Made by a program: the position numbers and the translations under genes. A stretch of 64,000 nt of DNA from an uncultured bacterium (GTDB lineage: Bacteria > Verrucomicrobiota > Kiritimatiellia > PWTM01): positions 62,001 through 126,000 of the forward strand of contig CALLFZ010000017.1 of NCBI GenBank assembly GCA_938010045.1, in the 5' to 3' direction. Below the pieces are notes generated by a model, which saw nothing but the letters and a program-made list of their open reading frames with translations, searched no databases and had not been told where the DNA came from. Below, one piece after another: positions 9,020-17,917 of this stretch. The first letter of the stretch is position 1. Each line of letters starts with the position of its first letter.

Positions 9020-9925
9020 CTGGTCGGCTGACCATCTCAGTGGGATGATAACGGATCCCAGTCGCATCGTCAAAACGGGGAAAGGGACTGGGAAACCCGC
9101 GATCGGGGGCGGCCGGTGGATTGAGCGATCTGCGGGTCTGGGACGGCACAATCGAATACGGGTGGGACCATCACATCGAGTATCGATGCATTGCCATGAC
9201 CTTATCCGATCGCACGCCTCTGCCCCGTTGTCCAAGGATGTGGATGAGAGTGGAGTCCGGCGATCCAACGAACTCATGAGCGGGCGTCTCCGTGGACCAA
9301 GTCCATCGCGCTCCTGGCATTCCTCGTAGGATGAAACCACCGCGGGTGCTTGAACAAGACCGAAATGCTCCATCTGCACGGGCGCAATCGATTGCCGGAG
9401 ACGCTAGCCTGACCCGCCCGTACGGATCCCGCAGCAGCGTTGAGCGACGAGCGCGATCTGCCGCGCGGATGGTCCTGGTGGCGCCACGCACGCCGTGAAC
9501 ATGTCGGATTCCGGCGAAAATGACCCAGCAAACCTTGAACATCGCGAGGTTCAACGCGACCTTTGGCACAGACGCTCCTACGGTGATGGCGCCGACGGTG
9601 GCACAGTTGCCACTGTTCGGCCAGGCCGTGGCCCCGCCAGAAAACCTGAAGGTACCGCGAGATGTCCAACAAAAGAGGAAGCCCAAAAGAATTTGACTGA
9701 CGCGCACTTCGAGGTTGTTGGACGACCAGAACCATCCTCGCCCGATCGAGTATCCTTTTGCCGCGCTGAACCGCAACGCTAGAAGTCGTATCTAATTAGA
9801 TGAGAATAGAATACATGTCGGACACAGAATTTGGTTTTCTTTTTTGCGTTTGCATTTTTGCAAAACCGTCATAATACTCAGATCACTTGCGAGATGATGG
9901 CCGAAAACAAGAAAACTTGAGTATG
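9020..9925. other. intergenic stretch without a convincing gene
   Basis: About 0.9 kb between the tRNA and the prepilin promoter. Open frames exist on both strands (for example 9171-9776 minus and 9495-9782 plus), but none has a recognisable domain, codon use like the neighbours, or a good ribosome site. The last 130 bases are clearly AT-rich compared with the rest of the window and hold two perfect palindromes, ATCTAATTAGAT at 9790-9801 and TTTTGCAAAA at 9856-9865. Confidence 0.6.
9843..9866 (+). promoter_or_regulatory. possible enhancer-binding site for the sigma-54 promoter
   Basis: An AT-rich segment with repeated T-rich TTTGC units ending in the perfect palindrome TTTTGCAAAA (9856-9865). 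It lies about 70-95 bases upstream of the -12 element of the sigma-54 promoter, which is where NtrC-family activators usually bind. The link is by position only. Confidence 0.35.
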
Positions 9926-9941
9926 TGGCACTGAAGTTGCT
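9926..9941 (+). promoter_or_regulatory. sigma-54 (RpoN) -24/-12 promoter of the prepilin gene
   Basis: TGGCAC, five bases, then TTGCT. The invariant GG (9927-9928) and GC (9939-9940) are exactly ten bases apart, as the RpoN consensus needs. Transcription would start near 9952, giving a leader of about 24 bases before the ATG at 9976. Many type IV pilin genes use RpoN with an NtrC-type activator. Confidence 0.8.
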
Positions 9942-9975
9942 CCTACCACCAACGACGAACGCGGGAGTGGAAACA

Positions 9976-10632
9976 ATGAAACGCGTTGAGAAGAGCTGTG
10001 CACAACGTGGTTTCACGTTGGTCGAGCTGGCGCTCGTCGCGCTGCTGGTGGCGGTTCTTGCGGCGGCGGCAGTTCCGCTGATGAGCGGCAACCAGACGCG
10101 GGCAATGATGACGGAGGCGGAGGCGGCACTGGGCACTGCCCGTTCGGCGTTGAGGGCGATGGCCGCCGAGACGCGTGCGTACAACCAGTTGCCGACCGGC
10201 GGCAGGCTGGAAGCGGGAATGGCGCTCAGCGAGATTCCGGGGATTCGCGAGACGGAACTCGCCGGGCGCTATTTTCAGGCCAGGGATTATTCGATCCGCG
10301 AAATCGGGGAGACGACGTACGTGATCCAAGCGTTAGGTAGCGAGGGGCCAGTTGAGGGAATACTGATCACGTTAGACCAGGACGGTATATTTACTCGGGG
10401 GCGCGTTCCTCGCAGCGGTGGCGGAACACCACCGCCGGCCGATGATGGAGGCGATGACGGTCCCCCTCCGGTCAACCCACCGGGTCCGCCGCCGAGACCG
10501 CGATTGCCACCCGAACCAGCGCCGGGACCACCGTTTACACCGCCATGGCCGCCAGTGAGACCACCCGGTACGCCGCCGTTCGTGCCCCAGCCGCCGATCG
10601 TTCCGCCGATCGAACCACCGCCGGTCATCTAG
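9976..10632 (+). CDS. type IV prepilin-like protein with proline-rich tail
   Basis: 218 residues from the ATG at 9976, which has GGGAGTGGA upstream. A short positive leader is followed by RGFTLVELALVALLVAVLAA, the prepilin peptidase site and the hydrophobic alpha-1 helix, including the +5 glutamate. Residues of about 35-150 form a small pilin headgroup; from about 152 the chain becomes almost pure Pro/Gly/Arg with PPP runs up to the stop. That long polyproline tail is not part of normal pilins and may span the envelope or bind partners. A sigma-54 promoter lies just upstream. The gene converges on the PL11 lyase 28 bases away. No other pilus genes are adjacent. Confidence 0.85.
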   Translation: MKRVEKSCAQRGFTLVELALVALLVAVLAAAAVPLMSGNQTRAMMTEAEAALGTARSALRAMAAETRAYNQLPTGGRLEAGMALSEIPGIRETELAGRYFQARDYSIREIGETTYVIQALGSEGPVEGILITLDQDGIFTRGRVPRSGGGTPPPADDGGDDGPPPVNPPGPPPRPRLPPEPAPGPPFTPPWPPVRPPGTPPFVPQPPIVPPIEPPPVI

Positions 10633-10660
10633 AGTCGAGTGCCGCCCTGCGGTGCGGCCA

Positions 10661-13195
10661 TCACCTTGCGGCGGCCGGCGTGATCGCCAGCGTGGTCAGC
10701 CGCCGCGCGGGTCCGATCACGTGAGCGCGAATCATTCGTTCCGGTGCGCGACCGGTCAGATCCGCCGAAACTGTCATGCGGCCGCCAGCGGGCAGGGCCA
10801 CAGGCCAAGAGGTCCGCGACGCGGTCAGCCCGGAGGGGAGCTCCAGCCGAAGCTCGCCGGACAGAGTTGAGTGGGTCGGGGCCGCGACGACGATACGTGC
10901 CGCCGATCCGTCCGGCGGGATGGTCAGATTGAGATTCGGAGAGGCGGATTCGAGGTCAAAGGGCAGCCCAGCGGCCAGCGTGTAGCCCATCGAGGCCATC
11001 GCCACATCGAGGCGATAGAGCGGATTCTGCATCAGCGCCGGCCGGCGATCGAACGCGGGCACATCGGTCGCATACACGCGGAGCCAGCCCGGTTCGCTCA
11101 CGATGATCTCCTCGCGCCAGTCGCCGACAACGTCGGCCACGAGCACGGCGGAACCGGCCCACCGAACGGTGTGCGCGGTTCCTTCGTGATCTTCGACCCT
11201 GTTGCGAACGATCAGTTCGCGCTGGAGGTCCGCGTCCCACCATATCGGGTGTTTGCCAAAACCCAGATTCAGGTTGGTCGAGAGCAGCGTGCCGTCCGCC
11301 GCGAAGAACCAGCGGTCACCGGTGGGCTTGTGGTCCACGGAATCGGCGCCGTAGCCCTCCGCCCCCGGCCAGCGCGCCTCTACGTCCGCGCCGAGGCCGA
11401 TCGAATGGACGTGCCGCGTGGGATGGTCGAGCCCCCAAAGGATACGGCCGGTGGCGGCATCGACCATGCAGAGGCCGTTGCGCGGCTGGCGTGTTTCGAT
11501 CACATAGAAGATCTCGAGGCCGGGTCGAGCGGGCCACAGATCGCCGAGGTAAAAGGCGTCGGGGTGACCAAGGCGCGTGCACCAGAGCGGTACGCCGGTG
11601 TCGTCGAGCACAACGCTGCCGAGGATCACCTCGTCGCGGCCGTCGCCGTCAACATCAAATGAGCGGGTGGAATGTGCGCCTTGGCCGCGATATCGCTGGC
11701 CGTGCTGGTCGCTGTTGTAGGTCCACAGCCGTCGCAGACGATGACCGTCAAAGTCGTAGGCCTCGGCTTTCATTACGGTGTAGGTGCCGCGCAACGCAAT
11801 CACGCAGGGTGTGCGGCCATCGAGATACGCGATCGCCAGCTGGTTGCGGCTGGCATGGTTGTACCCCCGGAGATCATCGCCGAAGCCGGATCGGTCCGGC
11901 CAGGGGGCTCGGGCGCGCTCGCGTCCAGTTCGACCGTCAAGGACAACGAGCCATTCGGGGCCCGTGCGGACGCGACCGTCAGGACCTCGCGGATCCCCTT
12001 CGCCGGCTTTCAGCGCCACTTCGGCCCTCCCGTCGCCGTCCAGATCGTAGGCGACGAAGGGCGAATACCAGATTCCCTGCTCGATGGACCAACCGAGATC
12101 ATGGCTCCAAAGATGCTGGCCGCTGGAGAGGTACGCCTCGAGCCGATAGGTGGCCGGTGAGGGTTTCCAGTACGCCTCGGCAGGATCAATGGAGGCCGCA
12201 GGGGTCTTGATCACGTAGTCGAATCGCCCGTCGCCGTCCAGATCCGCGACCGCGCAACGTCCAAACACCGTGTTGGAAGCGGCCAGCGGGATGGACAATG
12301 CCACGTTCCGCGCCGCGTTCGCAGCGAGCTGAGTTTCATCCAGCACTCGGTCGGAACCGGCCAGCCGAAGACGGTAGCGCACCGGCCCGGAATCGGGTGC
12401 CCCGACATCCATCCAGTCGGTGGTGTGACGCACGGGAGCCGGAGTGACGCATCGAAACTCGCCGGCTGAATCTGCGCGATCGACCTCGAACGCGGCATCG
12501 GCGGGATCAGTGGGCAGCAGTCGCCAGCTCACGTGGATCCCGGAGGCCGAACGCACGGCGATGAAGCCGCGGCCGAATGGCTCCCGTGGCCGTTCTTTGG
12601 CCCAACCTTCCACGCGCACCGGTGGCGGCGGGGTGGGAACACGGACCAGTGTGATGGTGTCGTAGTACGCCGGACCCGGATTGGAGGCATCGGCAAAACG
12701 ATCGTCGACCCAAAACTGCACGACGCCGTTGGTCGCCGGATACCGCTCGATGACGACGCCCCCGGTGGTTCTGAGCCAGTCCTGCCCGTTGACGGACACG
12801 GCCAGCGGCCGTGTCGGGCCAAGCACAATGTCGTAGTGGCCGGGCGGAATGCCCTCGATCCGCGTGTGAAGCGGCGGTGCGCCTTCGTCCGGCGTCGCAC
12901 GGTCGGCCTTCACGGGCGGGCTTCGCAGCACGACGCCGCCCGACCATTTGCGCGCGGCGTCGCGGTCGGTGGACCAAAGGCACCAGCGGTTGGGAAGTGA
13001 CTGGTTCGTCGTCCAAGCGGACACCGGGCCGGTTACCGTTTCAGCTTCGAAGACGAGCGTCGTTGCAGCGGGACCCGCCCCCGTGGCAACGCACGATGTG
13101 ATGACGACCGCGGCCGCGACCACGGGCGCGATCGTTCGACAGTGTCGAGGACACGGTTCCTTGCAGGGATCACGAGGAAAGGATCGGTCATTCAT
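10661..13195 (-). CDS. rhamnogalacturonan lyase (PL11)
   Basis: 844 residues. The leader ends in VVITSC, which could be a lipobox (C34). Residues of about 45-190 look like an added carbohydrate-binding region; the PL11 core begins near VEGWAKERPREPFGRGFIAV and continues ASGIHVSWRLL. Calcium-binding repeats DLDGDGRFDYVIK, DLDGDGRAEVALK and DVDGDGRDEVILG line the beta-propeller, as in YesW/YesX. The enzyme cleaves the rhamnogalacturonan I backbone by beta-elimination, yielding unsaturated oligosaccharides that the GH105 protein at 55451 could trim. GGAAGGAG lies six bases before the ATG. Divergent from the ExbB gene. Confidence 0.93.
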   Translation of the reverse strand: MNDRSFPRDPCKEPCPRHCRTIAPVVAAAVVITSCVATGAGPAATTLVFEAETVTGPVSAWTTNQSLPNRWCLWSTDRDAARKWSGGVVLRSPPVKADRATPDEGAPPLHTRIEGIPPGHYDIVLGPTRPLAVSVNGQDWLRTTGGVVIERYPATNGVVQFWVDDRFADASNPGPAYYDTITLVRVPTPPPPVRVEGWAKERPREPFGRGFIAVRSASGIHVSWRLLPTDPADAAFEVDRADSAGEFRCVTPAPVRHTTDWMDVGAPDSGPVRYRLRLAGSDRVLDETQLAANAARNVALSIPLAASNTVFGRCAVADLDGDGRFDYVIKTPAASIDPAEAYWKPSPATYRLEAYLSSGQHLWSHDLGWSIEQGIWYSPFVAYDLDGDGRAEVALKAGEGDPRGPDGRVRTGPEWLVVLDGRTGRERARAPWPDRSGFGDDLRGYNHASRNQLAIAYLDGRTPCVIALRGTYTVMKAEAYDFDGHRLRRLWTYNSDQHGQRYRGQGAHSTRSFDVDGDGRDEVILGSVVLDDTGVPLWCTRLGHPDAFYLGDLWPARPGLEIFYVIETRQPRNGLCMVDAATGRILWGLDHPTRHVHSIGLGADVEARWPGAEGYGADSVDHKPTGDRWFFAADGTLLSTNLNLGFGKHPIWWDADLQRELIVRNRVEDHEGTAHTVRWAGSAVLVADVVGDWREEIIVSEPGWLRVYATDVPAFDRRPALMQNPLYRLDVAMASMGYTLAAGLPFDLESASPNLNLTIPPDGSAARIVVAAPTHSTLSGELRLELPSGLTASRTSWPVALPAGGRMTVSADLTGRAPERMIRAHVIGPARRLTTLAITPAAAR

Positions 13196-13299
13196 CGACG
13201 ACTCCTTCCGTGGACCGACGCCACCGGCGGTGGCGGCCCGTCATCACCTACTGTATCATGCGCCGGCGGTCCGCACACAACGGACCGGTGGAGATGCCG

Positions 13300-14049
13300 A
13301 TGCTCTGGTGGAGCGAGTGGCTGGTCCGGCCGGTGGTGGCCGACATTCGGCAAGCGTTTCTCGACAGCAACTGGCTTTCGGGAAAACTGATTGTGCTGGT
13401 TCTGATCGTCGCGTCGGTCGGTGCATGGTCGGTGATGTATTCGAAATGGCGCGATTTGCGCCGCGCGAAGCGGGCCTCGGAGGCATTTTGGGCGGCGTTC
13501 CGGCGGGAGACCCATCCACTGGCGCTCTTTTTGAGGAACAAGAAATTCGTGGACAGCCCGCTGTACGCAGTCTACGAGGCGGGCTGCGTCGCGATTGGGG
13601 TCGAGATCGGAGAGGCGGAGCTGCGCGATCTCGGCTCCGACACCATGGGGACCGGGCGGCGGCGCCCCCTTCTGACGCCCTTGCAGATCGAAGTGATCCG
13701 GCGCGTGACGGAGCGGACGGTGGCCGATCAGGCGCTGCTGCTCGAAAGTGGCATGGGATGGCTCATGATCGCGGTCAGCGCCAGCCCCATGCTCGGGCTG
13801 CTCGGTACGGTGTGGGGCGTCCTCGACGCGTTTGGAGCGATGGCGCATCGCGGCGCGGCCAATCTATCGGCGGTGGCGCCGGGCATCTCGGGCGCTCTGC
13901 TCACCACGGTCGTGGGGTTGCTCGTCGCTCTGCCGTCGTCCGTGGGGTACAACGTGCTCGCGGGTCACATCCGAACGCTCGCGGTTCAGATGGACAACTT
14001 TTCGCAGGAATTCGTCGCGGAAGTTCAGCGCGCGTTCTGCCGAGAGTGA
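13300..14049 (+). CDS. exbB: MotA/TolQ/ExbB-type proton channel subunit
   Basis: About 249 residues from the ATG at 13300, chosen because GGTGGAG sits six bases upstream; ATG 13294 and 13258 are alternatives. There are three membrane helices: one near residues 28-47 (LIVLVLIVASVGAW), and two after residue 145 (MGWLMIAVSASPMLGLLGTV and ISGALLTTVVGLLVALPSSV) that form the ExbB/TolQ channel core. With ExbD it would carry protons to drive the TonB-like protein two genes on. Gap to exbD is three bases. Confidence 0.9.
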   Translation: MLWWSEWLVRPVVADIRQAFLDSNWLSGKLIVLVLIVASVGAWSVMYSKWRDLRRAKRASEAFWAAFRRETHPLALFLRNKKFVDSPLYAVYEAGCVAIGVEIGEAELRDLGSDTMGTGRRRPLLTPLQIEVIRRVTERTVADQALLLESGMGWLMIAVSASPMLGLLGTVWGVLDAFGAMAHRGAANLSAVAPGISGALLTTVVGLLVALPSSVGYNVLAGHIRTLAVQMDNFSQEFVAEVQRAFCRE

Positions 14050-14052
14050 GCG

Positions 14053-14466
14053 ATGCCTCGCCGAACGACCATCGTCGCCCTCAGCGAAATCAAGGAAATC
14101 AACCTCACCCCGCTGATTGATCTTACGTTTCTGCTGCTGATCACCTTCATCATCACGTTTCCGCTGATTGAACAGGGCGTGCCGGTGAACCTGCCGCAGG
14201 GCAAAGCGGAGGATCTGCCGCAGCGCGACACGCGTTCGATCACGATCCGGCAGGACGGCTCGATTCACCTGGACCAACGGCCGACCGACATCGCCGCGCT
14301 CGCCGAGGACATGCGCCGGCTCGGCGAGGCCGATCCGGAGATGGTCGTCATGGTTCGGGCCGACGAACGGGTGCCGTATGGCCGTGTGGCCGAGGTGCTG
14401 CGCGTGCTGCACCAGGCGAAGATCCGGCGGCTGGCGCTCGTGCATCGCGCGGAGGAGTCGCGATGA
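14053..14466 (+). CDS. exbD: ExbD/TolR-type energy transduction protein
   Basis: 137 residues. A short cytoplasmic start with IKEINLTPLIDLTFLLLITF carries the channel aspartate (about D23) inside the single membrane helix, followed by a periplasmic domain with the usual RTITI-like beta strand (RSITIRQDGSIHLDQ) and VMVRADERVPYGRV. It partners with the ExbB-type protein upstream. Its stop overlaps the start of the TonB-like gene by four bases. Confidence 0.95.
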   Translation: MPRRTTIVALSEIKEINLTPLIDLTFLLLITFIITFPLIEQGVPVNLPQGKAEDLPQRDTRSITIRQDGSIHLDQRPTDIAALAEDMRRLGEADPEMVVMVRADERVPYGRVAEVLRVLHQAKIRRLALVHRAEESR

Positions 14467-15143
14467 CCGGAGCGCTCGACCGGCGCGTGGTCGCGCGCAG
14501 CGCGGCCGTGCATGCGGCGCTGATCGCGGCCGTTGCCATTTCGGGCATGGTGCGCAGTTGTGTCTACCGCCCCCGACGCTTTGAACCGCTGATCGTGTAC
14601 AACGTGCCCGACGTCGGGATCGTCGCGCCGGCCCCTGCGCCGGCGGCTCCGACTCCGCCCGCGCCGACGCCGCCGAATGTTCGCGACGACATTCCCGAAT
14701 CGCCGCCGAAACCTAAGGTGCAAGTCAGCCGAGTCAAAGTCACGCGACCCGCGCCGACGCCGCCGAAGCCGCCGCCGACGGCGGAGGAATTGAAGCGGCT
14801 GCTCGCGGCGGGGCGGCCGCTGGCGCCCGCAGCGCCGGGCGATGTGCGCGGAGCGGCACCGCCCGATTGGTACCTCGCGCTGGTTCGGAAGGCGTTGTAC
14901 GACGCGTGGGACCAGCCGGGGGGGCTGCGGCCGGACGCTGGACTCCGCGTGATTGCTCAGATTCGGATCGCGCGCGACGGCACCGTGCTGCGGGCCGAGA
15001 CGATCCGCCTGTCGGGTCACTCGGTCCTCGATGCGTCGGTCGAGCGCGCCCTACGGGCGGTCACAAAACTGCCGCCGCTGCCGGATTCTTTTCCGGGTCC
15101 CCACCGCGATTTGCAAATTGCGTTTGAGCTCAGCCAGGAGTAG
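14463..15143 (+). CDS. tonB: TonB-family energy transducer
   Basis: 226 residues. An N-terminal membrane helix (about 10-30, VVARSAAVHAALIAAVAI) is followed by a proline-rich spacer with repeated PAPTPP and PKPP units (about 54-110) and a C-terminal TonB/TolA domain (about 135-226) with DWYLALVRKALYDAW, IARDGTVLRAETI and SVERALRAV. It would couple the inner-membrane proton motive force to outer-membrane receptors. No TonB-dependent receptor lies in the window, so whether it serves Ton or Tol function is open. Confidence 0.88.
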   Translation: MTGALDRRVVARSAAVHAALIAAVAISGMVRSCVYRPRRFEPLIVYNVPDVGIVAPAPAPAAPTPPAPTPPNVRDDIPESPPKPKVQVSRVKVTRPAPTPPKPPPTAEELKRLLAAGRPLAPAAPGDVRGAAPPDWYLALVRKALYDAWDQPGGLRPDAGLRVIAQIRIARDGTVLRAETIRLSGHSVLDASVERALRAVTKLPPLPDSFPGPHRDLQIAFELSQE

Positions 15144-15172
15144 TGCGTGAGTTCGTTTGGAGGGCATCGGTC

Positions 15173-15730
15173 GTGAACCACCGCAAACATGAACGCATGC
15201 GTGCCGAGGATACCGCGCTCGTCGTGGTGGACATGCAGGAGCGGCTGATGGCTGTGATGCCGAATCCCGCAGCGCTGGCCGATCGCGCGCGGCGACTGAT
15301 CGAAGGCGCCCGGCAGCTCGGGGTGCCCGTGGTGTTCACTGAGCAGGCGCCGGCCAAACTCGGACCCACCATCGCTTCGCTGCAGGCCCTGATGGTGGAG
15401 CCCGCAATCGAGAAAACCTCATTCAGTTGCTGGGATTCTCCGACATTTCGGGATCGGCTCGCCGCGATCGGTGCCCACCACATCGTTCTCGCGGGAATCG
15501 AAACGCACGTGTGCGTATGGCAGACGGCGCGCGATCTGCTGGAGACGGGTAGTCGAGTGGAAATCGTGGCCGACGCCGTCGCTTCGCGGGACCCGGCGAC
15601 TCGTGAATGGGCGATGGCTCGCATGCGCGATGCCGGCGCGGGAATCACGTGCGTGGAAATGGTGCTGTTCGACCTTGTGCGCACCGCGGAGCACGACGCC
15701 TTTCGCGCGATCTCGCACATCGTGAAGTGA
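15173..15730 (+). CDS. isochorismatase-family cysteine hydrolase
   Basis: 185 residues from the GTG at 15173, which has GGAGGG eight bases upstream; GTG 15143 and ATG 15197 are alternatives. The family triad is visible: D20 in VVVDMQ, K81 in EKTSFSC and C114 in ETHVCVWQTA. Members hydrolyse isochorismate, nicotinamide or related amides; this one is closest in style to the YcaC-like group of unknown substrate. It lies 29 bases after the TonB gene and may be transcribed with it, but nothing links the functions. Confidence 0.9.
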   Translation: MNHRKHERMRAEDTALVVVDMQERLMAVMPNPAALADRARRLIEGARQLGVPVVFTEQAPAKLGPTIASLQALMVEPAIEKTSFSCWDSPTFRDRLAAIGAHHIVLAGIETHVCVWQTARDLLETGSRVEIVADAVASRDPATREWAMARMRDAGAGITCVEMVLFDLVRTAEHDAFRAISHIVK

Positions 15731-15754
15731 GCGAGGCGCACGGACCGGAGCATC

Positions 15755-15830
<76 letters not shown>

Positions 15831-15937
15831 GGCGTCATTGTGCCGAACGATTGCCGAGGAGGCAAGCCGGAACCTGTCGGCGGGAGTGCCGACGTGCGCC
15901 GCGTGGTGGCCCACGATCCGCATCGCGTTCGCGCCGA

Positions 15938-16717
15938 TTACTTCCGAGTTGCGAACCAGCGATCCGATCGAGGCTCGTCGAGGTAGCCGGCCAACCCATC
16001 GCAGCGTGGATCGAGTGCGTGAGGTTCGAACGTCCGCAGGCTGCCATCCACCAACGTGAGGTTGGCGCGTCGGCCGTGCCGAAAGTGGGTATGCGGCGGC
16101 GGCAAACTATCGAGCACGTACCACTCTTCGAGCATGGGGTGGTCCGGCGACGCCGGCGCCTGCCACGTGTTGATTTGAATGCAGTCGCCCCACGCGACGG
16201 TGTCGCCGGGCCGCTGCACGTCCTCGAGCGTGAACACCCCCATGCGCTGCGTGCCGGGCAGATCGGCGAGCAGATATCCATTGATGCCATAGCCGTAGCT
16301 CGCGATGGTGAATTTTCGCTTGAAGTATGGCGCACGGACCGGCAACGCGGGGCAGATTTCGACGCCGCCATGGGGCAGATACGGCGCCAGGCGCGCGCGG
16401 CTCTTGTCCAGCGGTCGTTGTCCTTCCGGGCCGCCGGCCCCCTCTTCGAATCCCCAGTACCACAGCACGCCGTCCGGCAGGTGTTCGCGAAACGGAAAGA
16501 ATCGGCCGCCGTGATCCAGCAGGTACCGAGTCCACGCCGTATGGAGCTGGCGGAGATTCCCCGCGCATGCCGCGCGCACTGCCGCCTGGCGGGCGCGCGC
16601 GAGCGCTGGCCCCAGCGCCAATCCAAGCAGGGCGCTGAGCACCGCGATCACCACGAGCGTTTCGAGCAGGGTCGCGCCGGCGCCGTCGCGTCGGTCACTG
16701 GGAAGACCGATGCTCAT
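15938..16717 (-). CDS. prepilin-like protein with DUF1559-style body
   Basis: 259 residues. GATLLETLVVIAVLSALLG (about 14-32) is a prepilin N-terminus with the +5 glutamate and a hydrophobic helix, but the usual GFTLVE is changed to GATLLE. The rest follows the pattern of the very large prepilin-like families of Verrucomicrobiota/Lentisphaerota: CAGNLRQLHTAWTRYLLDHGG, an ICPALP segment, and near the end H-rich HTHFRHGRRANLTLVDGSL. Such proteins are presumed to enter a type II secretion or pseudopilus system and are usually of unknown function. Its start overlaps the end of the PEP-CTERM gene upstream. Confidence 0.85.
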   Translation of the reverse strand: MSIGLPSDRRDGAGATLLETLVVIAVLSALLGLALGPALARARQAAVRAACAGNLRQLHTAWTRYLLDHGGRFFPFREHLPDGVLWYWGFEEGAGGPEGQRPLDKSRARLAPYLPHGGVEICPALPVRAPYFKRKFTIASYGYGINGYLLADLPGTQRMGVFTLEDVQRPGDTVAWGDCIQINTWQAPASPDHPMLEEWYVLDSLPPPHTHFRHGRRANLTLVDGSLRTFEPHALDPRCDGLAGYLDEPRSDRWFATRK

Positions 16718-17537
16718 CGTCCCCCGTCGGTTCGCGGCGCCGACGACCGAGGGCCGCCGCGGCGATGCCCGTCACGAGCAGGATGACCGTGGCGGGCTCC
16801 GGAATCACCTCATACTTGAGCTGGTCCATCGCCACGTAGGTCGGCGTGTTGATGCCCCACAGACCCACATCGCTCGAATCCAGCGTGAACTCGAGCCGCC
16901 GCACGGTCGGGCCGAAGCTCGTGAGATCCATCCACGTCCACGCCGAGATCACATAGTCGTGAGCGGAATCCGCGAACCGGTAGTCGGCCAGATAGAACGT
17001 GTTCGTTCCGATCAGGCTGGACGCCGCGTCGTACGCCGCGACATAGACGACGAACCAATCGGGGTCGGTGCCCGTCGGCCCGCCGAACTTTTTCACCAGT
17101 CCCATGCCGCCGTCATCCCCGTCGCGGACGGCCAGACCCGCATAGGTCGTATTGTTCAGGTACAGGCCGTGGACCTGCACGTCGGTGGGGAACAGCATCA
17201 CGAGATCGGGACCGAGGGAGAACCCGTCGTCAAAACCCACCAGATAGTGCGTGGTACCCTCGGCGCCATTGCCCGAGAACGACGAAAACTGGTTGAGGTA
17301 GCCCGGCGTCGTCGGATCGGTCCAGGTCGAGACCGCGAACCCATTCCAGCTTGTGAACGTGCCCCACGACGTCCAACTGTTCTGGAACACGATTCCGCCG
17401 GCCGTGAACCCACCGGTGTAGGGGAGGGCGGAGTCGATCGGCAGACCGAAGCTTTCGAAGTCCACCGTGATCACCGCGGCGCCGCAGGGCACGGCGCCCA
17501 CCACCGCCGCCAACGCGGCCGCACACATGAGCTTCAT
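16695..17537 (-). CDS. PEP-CTERM sorted surface protein
   Basis: 280 residues from the ATG at 17537 (AGGAG eight bases upstream). A signal peptide (MKLMCAAALAAVVGAVPCGA) precedes a beta-rich extracellular domain of about 220 residues with DFESFGLP and a DUF4465-like texture (WNGFAVS, NTFYLADYRF, WMDLTSFG). The C-terminus is a clear exosortase signal: VIPEPATVILLVTGIAAAA followed by GRRRRE. Such proteins are cut and sorted by exosortase/EpsH, usually in EPS-producing bacteria. No exosortase is in this window. A long in-frame extension to 17618 lacks a leader and is rejected. Confidence 0.9.
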   Translation of the reverse strand: MKLMCAAALAAVVGAVPCGAAVITVDFESFGLPIDSALPYTGGFTAGGIVFQNSWTSWGTFTSWNGFAVSTWTDPTTPGYLNQFSSFSGNGAEGTTHYLVGFDDGFSLGPDLVMLFPTDVQVHGLYLNNTTYAGLAVRDGDDGGMGLVKKFGGPTGTDPDWFVVYVAAYDAASSLIGTNTFYLADYRFADSAHDYVISAWTWMDLTSFGPTVRRLEFTLDSSDVGLWGINTPTYVAMDQLKYEVIPEPATVILLVTGIAAAALGRRRREPTGDDEHRSSQ

Positions 17538-17917
17538 CGCGTCGTCTCCTGTTCGCGAGGGAGGCGGTCTGCCTCGTGTCCGGAGACGACGCGCCGCTCC
17601 GCGGCGCGGCCATGCCACCCGACATGGCGATCCCGGTTCCGAACGCGGGCCGAAACCGCCGCACCCGGGCTCGTCTTCTGGCTTCCGGCTTCCTACTCTT
17701 CCGCCTTCCCGCCCGACCGCCCGCGAAGTCTCGCGAACCGCGTCTGGCAGTGGCCGTTGGAATTTCGCATCCGGTTACAGCGGCGCGACCGCGTCCGATT
17801 TTCACGGACTTCCGTTCGCCCGGGCGCCACAGTACCCTCAAAACACGGTCATGTTGGCACGTGCGGACCCCGCGTGTCAATGCGCATCGGCGATGCGGCG
17901 ACCCGATTGTGCGATGA
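17538..17917. other. intergenic region upstream of the PEP-CTERM gene
   Basis: About 380 bases between the PEP-CTERM start and the purU stop. Only shadow frames are present, none with a recognisable product. It must contain the promoter of the PEP-CTERM gene and the end of the purU transcript; no clear hairpin-plus-T-run terminator is visible. Confidence 0.55.

Noticed and set aside
9171-9776. 201-residue minus-strand frame
   Set aside because: No domain, poor start, and amino acid use unlike the neighbours; overlapping frames on both strands are equally long, which suggests chance.
10442-10632. Proline-rich region as a tandem DNA repeat or CRISPR-like array
   Set aside because: The CCGCC/CCACC runs are codon-level low complexity in one open frame; there is no regular repeat and spacer unit.
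10871-11662. 263-residue plus-strand frame
   Set aside because: Antisense shadow of the PL11 lyase; no domain and no ribosome site.
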